28,401 nucleotides of DNA from Suillus spraguei (lineage: Eukaryota; Basidiomycota; Agaricomycetes; Boletales; Suillaceae), in the NCBI GenBank assembly GCA_016800925.1, contig JABCPU010000726.1:1-28401 (forward strand), in the 5' to 3' direction. The notes beneath the pieces were generated by a model. The model saw only the letters and a program-made list of their open reading frames with translations, searched no databases and was not told where the DNA came from. Below are positions 9,716 to 17,716 of this stretch, piece after piece; the stretch's first letter is position 1; each line of letters opens with the position of its first letter. Both the position numbers and the translations under genes were made by a program.

Positions 9716-10258
9716 CCAGGGTTTTGGGTCCCGCGTCTCGGTAGTTCACACTTTGTGAGTTTCAAGTTTTGGGTTTCAAGTTTTGGCACTCAGCACTCAG
9801 GACTTGGCACTCAGTGATTCAATAATTTGCTTCTGGCAGAGGTAACATTCATTGAAAAAAATTGTATATACATCTATCACTATGCAATTATGTCCACCTC
9901 CTCACAAGACCCTTTAACCTTCACCTCAACATCCAGTTCAATCTCGACCATCTTATCATGGATGCCCTCCTGTTGCTCCTCAATCATTTTTAAAGTTTTT
10001 CAATGTCTTTGGATTTGGGGGGAAGTATTGCCCTACTATGGAGGAGTAGGTCCGGAGATTATGTAAGGAAGGTACAGGCTACTACGGATGAAGTCCAGAG
10101 TAGAAACAAACAGAGGAAGACTACCAAAGGTAGAGCTGGAGGTGAACAGAGATAAAGACTGGAGTTCGGACAAAGTTCGGAAAGTATAATATAACAAAGG
10201 GTCAAAGGTCCGGCCTAGGGAATACTAATTTTACATGATATACATTTTTGCAAGTTTC
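9716..10258. other. Central low-repeat core of the 7.1-kb element
   Basis: After a short inverted stretch (TTTCAAGTTTTGGCACTCAG, 9716-9820), 9827-10225 is not made of the array units. On the minus strand about 9992-9880 can be read as a short acidic peptide beginning MIEEQQEGIHDKMVEI and stopping at TAG; too short to call a gene. 10226-10258 returns to an inverted array unit. Confidence 0.5.
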
Positions 10259-10370
10259 TGTCACATACCGTATTTCACACCCCATCTCCACTATGATCTC
10301 TGGCCCTGATCTCCATATTTCCGGACCTCCGGACCTCCACAGCTAGCCTGCCAACCCTAAATTTGGGATT
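10259..10370 (+). mobile_element. 5' end of a diverged LTR B-like sequence
   Basis: TGTCACATACCGTATTTC resembles the LTR B start (TGTCATATACCATACTTC). It continues with TCCGGACCTCCGGACCTCC and CAGCTAGCCTGCCAACCC, the block also seen at about 6450. Only the 5' portion is present, whereas the fragment at 6401-7036 has the 3' portion. Confidence 0.5.
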
Positions 10371-10620
10371 TGGGTCTCAGGTCTTGGTACTCAACACTTG
10401 GTGAACTGTGTAAGGAAATAGAAATTGTACATGATACAGATGTTTGCGAGTTTTGAAATTTCAAGTTTTGGGTCTCGGGCTTCGGCACTCAGCACTCAGC
10501 ACTTCATACATTGCCAGGAATTCAGGATTTGGGTCTCAGGTCTTGTTACTTGACAATTGGTGAACTGTGTAAGGAAATAGAAAATTTACATGATATACAT
10601 TTTGTGAGTTTCAAGTTTTA
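10371..10620 (-). repeat. Inverted copies of the 172-bp unit
   Basis: Two partial units are in reverse orientation: GGTGAACTGTGTAAGGAAAT occurs at about 10400 and 10558, the complement of the array's ATTTCCTTACACAGTTCACC. They face the main array across the central core. Confidence 0.85.
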
Positions 10621-12345
10621 AATGTGTGGATCAAATTCCTTTTATTGTCTCACATTTTTCTGAGTCCCGAGTGCAGAATCACGAGTGCCAAACCTCGAAA
10701 TTGTGGACTACCAGATGTCAGAGTTCGGGGTTCAGCACTAAAAATGTGTGGGTCAAAGTCTTTTTATTGCCTCACATTGATTCACACATTTTGAGTGCCG
10801 AACCTGAACCCCGGCACCTGGCACTCAGGACTCGACACAAAATGTAAAGAATTTAAAACCTATCTGTTGAGTCACCTTGTGCTGGGTGCCAGGTAACAAT
10901 GTGAAACATATCAATCCATACATCTTAAGTGCCAAACCCCGAACGCCGGCACCTGGGACTCGGGACTCATCACCATGTGAAAAATATTGATCTACATATT
11001 TTAAGTGCTGAACCCCAACCCCTGGCACCCGGGACTTAGAACAATGTGAGGCAATACAGAGATATTGATTCACACATATTGAGTGCCGAACCCCAAACTC
11101 TGGCACCCGGCACTTGGGACTCGGGCCTTGGGACTCATAACAATGTGAAAGATATCAATGCACATATTTAGACACCAAACCCTGAACTCCGGCACCTGGC
11201 AGTCGGGAATCGGGACTCAGGCCTCATAACAATGTGAGAGATATTGATCCACATATTTTAACACCGAACCTCGAACCCCAGCACCTGGGAGTTAGAACAA
11301 TGTGAGGCAATCCAAAGATATTGATTTACACATGTTGAGTGCCAAACCCCAAACTCCAGCACCCGGCACTCAGGGATCAGGATTCGGGACTCATAACAAT
11401 GTGAAAGATATCAATCCACATATTTTATGTGCTGAACCCTGAACTCCGGCACCCGGGAGTTAGAACAATGTGAGGCAATACACAGATATTGATTTACACA
11501 TGTTGAGTGCCGAACCCTGAACTCCGGCACCTGGGAGTTAGCACAATGTGAGGCAATACCATGATATTGATTTACACATGTTGAGTGCTGAACCCTGAGT
11601 GCCGGAGCTCGGGGTTTGGCAGTCAAAACAATGTGAAAGACCTCGATCCACATATTTTATGTGCCGAACCCCAAACTCCGGCACCCAGCACTCGGGACTC
11701 GGGACTTGGTACTCATAATGTGAAAGATCTTGAGCAACATATTGTCAGTGCTGAACCCTGAACCCCGGCACCCAGCACTTGGGACTCGGGACTCAGAACA
11801 ATGTGAGGCAATAGACACCTATTGATCCACACATTCTAAGTGCCGAACTCCGAACTCCGAAATCTGGTAGTCTACTATTTAGGGGTTTGCGGTTCGGTAC
11901 TCGGGCTTTTGCACTTGAGACCGAAAACAATGTTAGGCAATAAAATGACTTTGATCCACACATTTTTGGTAGATATCTTTTTCATCTCAAATCTTGAATC
12001 TCGAGTGCCGAACCCCGAATCCCGAAATCTGGTAGTCTACAATTTCGGGGTTCGGTCCTCGGGACTCAGACACATGTCAGGCAACAACAAAACTTTGATC
12101 CACACATTTTTGGTAGATGTCTGTTTTGTCTCAAATCTCGAGTTTCTAGTTTCTAGTTTCGGTACTCTGCACCTGCACCCGGCACTCGGCACTAGATGAC
12201 TCCACACATGGACTTTAAATCTTTCACCTTGTGTGTTGTGTTTCGGGTGTCCGGGTATCCGGAATTCAGGAAATCTCTAGTTTGAATCTCCAGTTTCGAG
12301 TTCCTGGATTCGGGACTTGGCACCTGGCACCCGGCACCTCAATTA
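10621..12345 (+). repeat. Second tandem array, 70-100 bp units
   Basis: More than a dozen variable units built from GTGCCGAACCCCGAACTCC, GGCACCCGGGACTCGGGACT and AACAATGTGA-GGCAAT or -AAGATAT, then TTGAT-CACATATTT. Examples start near 10800, 10930, 11000, 11080, 11160, 11260, 11335, 11430, 11505, 11585, 11660 and 11750. It shares the CCGAACCCCGAA words with the 172-bp unit, suggesting a common origin. Hairpin-forming CCCGAAAT/ATTTCGGG lies at 12021-12049. Confidence 0.85.
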
Positions 12346-12495
12346 TCGATGAATGTCAGACATGATGAATTCAGGTTTTCGTGCTTCAGGGTTTAGATTT
12401 TGGTGGTCGATGGTAGGTATATGCACTCATAGGGTGCATGTATCCTATGTGTTTGATTCTCTGGTGGCTACATCAGCTGTACGTCTTTATGATAC
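12346..12495. other. Short linker between arrays
   Basis: No gene or repeat recognised; it joins the CCGAACCCC array to the C-rich subterminal repeats. Confidence 0.4.
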
Positions 12496-12995
12496 ATATC
12501 TAGGCCCACCCGTATATGTAATATATTTTACCTCGGCCCACCCGTCTATGTAAAATTCCCCCATGTCAGCCCACCCGTCTATGCAATAAATATTTTACTG
12601 CACCCTCAGCCCACCTGTCTATGTAATACACCCCACGTCGGCCTACCCGTATATGTAATATTCTCTCACCTCGGCCCACCCGTATATGTAATATTCTCTC
12701 ACCTCGGCCCACCTGTATATGTAATATTCTCTTACCTCGGCCCACCCGTCTATGCAATAATATTTGCCTTGCATCTCTCTTCAGCCCAGCTGTCTATAAT
12801 ATCCTACTCTACATACTACCCAGATGGGCCCACCCATCTCTGTTGGGGATGATATCCCCCTGGCCCATCTGTCAACATCAGAAATCATGTTTCCCTCGGC
12901 CCACCCGTCTCTCCCGAAAATACAAGTCTCCCGGCCCACCCGTCTCCATCGGAAATAATTTTCCCCCCGGCCCATCCGTCAACATCGAGGATATA
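12496..12995 (-). repeat. Right subterminal repeats (CGGCCCACCCGTCTATG), inverted relative to left
   Basis: About 13 copies, many at about 31-37 bp spacing (for example 12642-12740 with TCGGCCCACCCGTATATG then TAATATTCTCTCACC). Read on the minus strand they give CATAGACGGGTGGGCCGAGG, the motif of 6092-6400. Confidence 0.9.
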
Positions 12996-13004
12996 CATAA
13001 CCTC

Positions 13005-13091
13005 GGCCCATGGTCCGCTGGCCCGTCTTTGACGGGATATTATGTGGGTCGGGTGACCCGTATAGTACGGAGTTTGTCACTGAAGGGGCTC
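13005..13091 (-). repeat. Right terminal inverted repeat
   Basis: Complement of the left TIR. It contains three short perfect hairpins: CCCGTC-TTT-GACGGG (13022-13036), GGGTC-GGGT-GACCC (13046-13059) and CCGTA-TAG-TACGG (13058-13070). Confidence 0.88.
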
Positions 13092-13232
13092 AATAGGCAT
13101 TCCCCTTTAGGGTCAAATGCTCTTGTTTTCACAAGTGAAGCAGACTAGACGGAGCGCAAGACTCACATACTAACTTAGGCAGTAGTTTATCTACAGCCCA
13201 GGTTAGGTTGTATCTTTACAACGGTCTTAACA
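13092..13232 (+). mobile_element. LTR D copy 1, right part, then last bases of LTR B copy 2
   Basis: 13099-13220 continues LTR D (CATTCCCCTTTAGGGTC, AAGTGAAGCAGACTAGACGG, TACAGCCCAGGTTAGGTTG, TATCTTTACA end). ACGG at 13221-13224 is the second target copy. TCTTAACA (13225-13232) completes the LTR B interrupted at 5156. Confidence 0.85.
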
Positions 13233-13640
13233 CCATTGCAGACACCATTCAAGTTCCTTAGTGCCTGGCTAGGTCACTAACAGCAGCCACAGCACATAAT
13301 GGTGTATGCAGAAGTGACATTGTCCATATGGCCTCAGCAAACAATGAAGACAGTTGTTACAAAGGACAATCTTCAGTCAGCATGCTGAAATCACATTTTG
13401 CATCACTCTTGCTGCCACCAATTTCATAAATATGATGTAATAAACTGCATCAGGATGCTAATACAAATCTTCATTGCTTGGCAAAACCTGGCACCAACAC
13501 ATTGATAGGTACATTATGTAATAGATACAAAACCCTGTCCTTGTTCACTGAAACAGCTGTCCCAAAAGACCCATGTCCACTGTCCTTTAAACTCTGATTT
13601 CAATCAAATCATAAATTCAGCATGATATTGTCATTACCAT
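13233..13640. other. Gene-free stretch before the next relic
   Basis: Moderately AT-rich, with no coding motif or repeat recognised. It may be worn coding DNA of the following relic. Confidence 0.35.
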
Positions 13641-15424
13641 CATATGAGTCAGGTCAGACGCTGTGCATCTTACTGAGCATGTGCGTGCTACCAGCAACCA
13701 TGCCACATTTGACCTTGCCGACATGGCAAACATCTTTGAGTATGCTGCATCACAGTTTCTTGCCATCAGGATGGCACTGGGACAAAGTAATCTTGTTAGA
13801 TCAGCGAAGATTCATCATTTTGTGAGTAGGTACATAATGTGGAAGGGAGAGGTATGATGGTTTCCTTCTCACCGGGATATGGACTAATGGATCGCCAACA
13901 AGGTCTTCATCTTGCCTTGGATGGCCTTTTGTGAGGGCCTCAACATGAGCCCACCACTGTGACGAGCAAACTCATGCTGAGCTTAAAACAGCACATTTTC
14001 ATATAGGTGTCAACCAGCAAACATTATCCTTACTTTTCGGCTTCACTGTCCTACTTTACCATGCATGACCCCTATCTAATGGTATTGTTCCGCACTCCAG
14101 AAGCCTCGTTGCAGCCTAGCAGCTGTACTATGGAACTTTCCCATGAAGTGGTGATCTTTGGCAATCTCTGCAAACCCACTTGGCATCCTCAAGCAAGATT
14201 CACCATCCGTCCAATGTCCATCCAGTCTGACTAGTACGTTATGTTTTGTAAACTGAAGTGCAGTCTTATTACATGTCTGCTGTGTGTTTATCCTATCCCT
14301 TCTGTCTCCATAGCTATTCTTTTGTATAAAATTCCTAGGTACCTGTACTCATTCCTTACTTCCCTCCTATAGTACACACAGTACTTAGGAATAGTCACCA
14401 CTACTGTCTCTTATGGAATAAAGTCTTTTACTGAAGTCACTGTCTCTAAGAATTGCTTTACCACTGCATGCACCACCGCTCTTTACCGCTTTCCCACGCT
14501 TCACTGCTTGTTTTACTGCAGAAGTTCCCACACTTTACTGCAGTTTTACCACTTGTACTACCACAGTTTTATCGCTTGCACTACCGCTTGTCTACTGCTT
14601 TCCCACACTTACCGCTAGTATTACCGCAAGTTTCCCATGGACCGGAGGTCACCGCTAGCATCTCACTGCCTCCGACAGCATTCTTGCACCTCAGGTTGGG
14701 TATTGTTGAGCTATACTAACTAGCATTTCCTTTAGGGTCGAACGTTCTTGCCTCACAAGTGAAGCAGACTAGGCAGAGCACTAGACTCGCATACTAGCTT
14801 AGACTGTGGGTTATCTACAGCCCAGGCTATATTGTATCTTCACACCGCTATCCCAGAATCTTCGTTTATTCACCAGCATGCTTGGTATGAGCCAAGTGGA
14901 GCTCTTGAACAATCAGCAGCTGTATCAGGCATTCATGAAAATTCCACCAGTGCCATCTGGTGCTTGGGTTACAGGTTGAGTGGTAAATACATACCCCTTG
15001 GCATGGTGGACGTTCACCTTCAACATCTTAGACTATAGGCACTTCACAAGTACTTTCCAAAACCACAATGAAATCAAGAAGATGGTTGCAGATCATTTTG
15101 CACAATTGGTCAGTGTTTCATATTTACTGACACTGCCTCCATGTTTAATGTTCAATTTAGCCAGAAGGACATTTGTTGGTAACACCAGCAACATTGGTGA
15201 AGCCAAAATCAACACCAGTAGCACAGCAGTTGGCTACCATTTAGGCCCGAGCCCAGCAAGAAGGGGAATACATTGCGACCATGCTGGAGAACAAAGTCAT
15301 TGAGGCTAGGCTTATGGCAGCATCAATGTTGAGAATGGAGACTGCATTGGGCATAGATGTTCACGCTGCAATCACCACAACAGAACACCTAGTGAAGTAT
15401 TTAAAATGGGAGGAAGAGTTGTGA
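13641..15424 (+). pseudogene. Decayed gene of unknown function, split by LTR C
   Basis: Coding blocks in order on both sides of the LTR at 13958-14844: ATFDLADMANIFEYAASQFL, SRYIMWKGEV, VSFSPGYGLMDRQQGLHLAL (new frame), then after the LTR NNQQLYQAFMKIPPVPSGAW, NTYPLAWWTFTFNILDYRHF, LPPCLMFNLARRTFVGNTSN, and in another frame ARAQQEGEYIATMLENKVIE followed by ARLMAASMLRMETALGIDVH and TTEHLVKYLKWEEEL with a TGA. The frame changes at least three times and there are in-frame stops, so it is not functional. It resembles an uncharacterised basidiomycete protein with long conserved blocks, but no function can be given. Coding resemblance continues past the stop (SPDKFVYDSLNLLHHE, 15431-15500) into a tandemly repeated 3' segment. 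Confidence 0.6.
13958..14844 (+). mobile_element. Solo LTR C, copy 1
   Basis: Starts TGTGACGAGCAAACTCATGC, ends TTGTATCTTCACA. The target flanks are CCAC (13954-13957) and CCGC (14845-14848), 3 of 4 matching. It contains a TATA box (GTATAAAAT, 14322), a GAATAAAG polyadenylation-like signal (14416), and runs of TACCGCT motifs. The last ~140 bp (from CCTTTAGGGTCGAACGTTC) is shared with LTR D, so C and D are related families. The same decayed gene lies on both sides, supporting a simple insertion. Confidence 0.8.
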
Positions 15425-15484
15425 TAGAATAGTCCAGATAAATTTGTATATGATTCACTCAATTTGCTGCACCATGAAAATACA

Positions 15485-16180
15485 AGTGAATCTTTGTACC
15501 GGCAATGGTAAGTTTCTATAGACATTCACTGGCACCACTGCAACACAAATAGCTTCAAGATCAATGCCACCTACATCACACACAAATTTCCTTCATTGGG
15601 TACTAAAGAGGATGAAGAACTTCTAATTGACAAAGAGAGTAGCAATGAAGCCTAGGATCAAACCTAATGTATCATTGTACTGGCAATGAGAAGTTTCCAG
15701 ACATTCATCGGCAATGCCACAACACAAATAACTTTTAGATTAATGCCACCTACCTCGCTGAGCTCAAGCATAAATATCCCTTGGGTAATAAAGAGGATGA
15801 AGAACATCTGATTGACAAAGAGAAAGTAGAAAAGAAGCCCAAGATCAAACCTAATGTATTCTTCTACCGGCAATGAGAAGTTTCCAGTCACTGGTAATGC
15901 CGCATACCTACAAATTTCCCTCAGACACTAAAGAGGATGAAGAACTTCTGATTGACAGAGAATAGCAAAGAAGCCCAAGATCGAACTTGATGTGAATACA
16001 AATACTTGTACCAGCAATGATGTGTAGACATTCACTGGCAATGCCACAAGACACATAGCTTTTAGATCAACGCTGCCTACCTCACTGAGCTCAAGCATAA
16101 ATATCCCTTGGGTAATAGAGGATGAAGAACATCTAATTGACAAAGAGAGAGTAGCAAAGAAGCCCAAGATTGAACCACAA
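15485..16180 (+). repeat. Four tandem, decayed copies of a coding segment
   Basis: GACATTCACTGGCA-type anchors lie at about 15522, 15700, 15883 and 16027, and AGAGGATGAAGAAC anchors at about 15607, 15791, 15932 and 16119. The period is ~180 bp, with one copy shortened. Each translates to FKINATYLAELKHKYPLG-like text then KEDEEHLIDKEKVEKKPKIK, in different frames with stops. The first copy follows directly from the coding blocks of the preceding relic, so the repeated unit looks like that gene's 3' end. Confidence 0.75.
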
Positions 16181-16473
16181 ACTATAACTAATTGATGGAA
16201 TTTCTGTTCAGTTTGATAATATAAATTGCCGCAATGCAATGGTATATCATGCTGCTACATTGTATATGTGTTGCCACACACCATACAGTGCTCATATACT
16301 GTTATTGTTTGTACAAAGTCCACATCCTTCACAAGCTATAAAAATTTGATAAAATTTCTGTCAGGGCATTCACCATGTAGCATTATCCCTGCACCACAAC
16401 ATTCTGTGCCAGTGTCATATATGATATAAACATTTGGAATTATCAATAGTCTATAGCTCATACCATGCTAATT
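16181..16473. other. AT-rich spacer
   Basis: No gene or repeat recognised between the tandem segment and the KDZ-like fragment. Confidence 0.4.
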
Positions 16474-16934
16474 TTACATGTGCCAAACCCTTTTAAATGA
16501 ATCCATGGCATCTTGATGCAGCTGCTGATACATTTTGCACTGCCACACTGTGTAGGCAACATGTCTGACTTGCTCGGCATCCTTTGTGATGGTAGCCAGC
16601 TGGATCCATTGTTCTGCTTTGTGCAAGAAGAAATCACAAGTCCATTTCATCTCATGCTGCACCAGCAGATACTCTTCTGACCAATGGTCTTTCAAAGCCT
16701 TTGCACAGAGCCAGTGCACACGGTAAACTGTAACATTGTGAGCACCAAGGAAAGGCACTGCATGAGGAACTCACATTTATTTAACCAGTCACTGCTATTA
16801 GCATCCTTCTCCACATCCATGCACCAGAACCAAGCCAGAATGTTGTTTCTCTGTCCTCTTGCATTTGGATTGACAACAGCTGTGCTAACATTCAGATGCT
16901 CCTTAAGCAATGGGCAATATCTCTCCAACACCGC
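16474..16934 (-). pseudogene. C-terminal fragment of a KDZ-like transposase
   Basis: Upstream exon (16934-16775) reads ERYCPLLKEHLNVSTAVVNP, RGQRNNILAWFWCMDVEKD and SDWLNK. An intron at 16774-16728 (47 bp, GTGAGT...TTACAG, phase 1) joins it to YRVHWLCAKALKDHWSEEYL, VQHEMKWTCDFFLHKAEQWI and a C-terminal HVAYTVWQCKMYQQLHQDAM block ending near 16474. The order FWxMD, then YRVHWLxAKA, then EMxWTxxFFxHKAxxW matches what is known of the C-terminal third of Kyakuja-Dileera-Zisupton transposases of basidiomycetes. The catalytic region is missing: LTR C copy 2 starts at 16935 and beyond it lies another element. The splice site and frame are intact, so loss of the 5' part is what disables it. Confidence 0.65.
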
Positions 16935-17716
16935 TGTGATGAACAAACTCACGCTGAGCTTGAAATGGCACATTTTTTATAGGTATCACACGGCTATCAT
17001 TATCCTTACCTTTCAGCTTCACCATCCCTTGCCGTGACACTTTACCATGTGTTACCCCCATCTAACGGTATCATTCCACACTCCGGAAGCCTCATTGCAG
17101 CTTAGCAGCTGTACTACAGCAACTTTGCTGCAAAGCGGTGATCTTCGGCAATCTCTGTGAACCCATTTGGCATCCTCAAGCAAGATTTACTGTCCGTCCT
17201 ATGTCCATCCAGTCTCGCCGCTATTCCTTAGTATAAAATTCCTAGGTACCTGTACTCATTCCTTACTTCCCTCCTATAGTACACACAGTACTTAGGAATA
17301 GTCACCACTACTGTCTCTACTGAATAAAGTCCTTTACCGAAGTCACTGTCTCTCTAAGAATTGCTTTACTGCTGCATGCACTACCGCTCTTTACCGCTTT
17401 CCTGTGCTTCACTGCTAGCACTACCGCTTTCTCACGCTTACCGCAGTTTGACTGTTCATGCTACCACTTGCCTACTGCATTCCCACGCTTACCGCTAGTT
17501 TTACTGCAAGTTTCTCATGGACCAGAGGTCGCCGCTAGCATCTCGCTACCTCCGACGGCATTCTCGCACCACAGGTTGGGCAATATCAAACTATATTAAC
17601 TTAGCATTCCCTTTAGGGTTGAACGTTCTTGCTTTCTCAAGTGAAGCAGACTAAGTAGAGCGCAAGACTCGCATACTGTGGTTCATCTACAGCCCAGGCT
17701 AGATTGTATCTTTACA
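16935..17716 (+). mobile_element. LTR C, copy 2, joining two unrelated elements
   Basis: Starts TGTGATGAACAAACTCACGC, ends TTGTATCTTTACA; 782 bp and clearly similar to 13958-14844 (shared GTATAAAATTCCTAGG near 17233 and TGAATAAAGT near 17320). The flanks are CCGC (16931-16934) and CCGG (17717-17720). A KDZ-like gene fragment lies on the left and a DIRS-like element on the right. Confidence 0.8.

Larger units (their letters stand above)
5987..13091. mobile_element. 7.1-kb repeat-built element with long TIRs, no transposase (candidate new non-autonomous DNA element)
   Basis: The element interrupts LTR D exactly: the uninterrupted LTR D copies read ACTAACAGGCATCCCCCTTT, and here AATAGGC occurs on both sides (5980-5986 and 13092-13098), a 7-bp target duplication. 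The ends are inverted repeats of ~88 bp. Inside, from the left: G-rich subterminal repeats, an LTR-like fragment, a 14-copy ~172-bp array, a small unique core, inverted copies of the array unit, a second array of 70-100 bp units, then C-rich subterminal repeats inverted relative to the left ones. No open frame looks like a transposase, so it would depend on another element. The superfamily cannot be assigned from the sequence: the long TIRs recall MULE or KDZ elements, but a 7-bp duplication does not settle it. Confidence 0.82.

Noticed and set aside
5996..13082. hAT-type ends (CAGTG...CACTG) for the 7.1-kb element
   Set aside because: The 8 bp outside these ends differ (ACATATTA and AAGGGGCT), while the AATAGGC copies nine bases further out match exactly, so the outer borders were chosen.
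12353..13148. Open frames in the C-rich subterminal region
   Set aside because: They are reading frames through 33-bp repeats; no gene features.
13958..17716. LTR C copies 1 and 2 as the two LTRs of one retrotransposon
   Set aside because: The DNA between them is a decayed host-type gene and a KDZ-like fragment in the opposite orientation, with no primer site, polypurine tract or pol; copy 1 also has the same gene on both sides.
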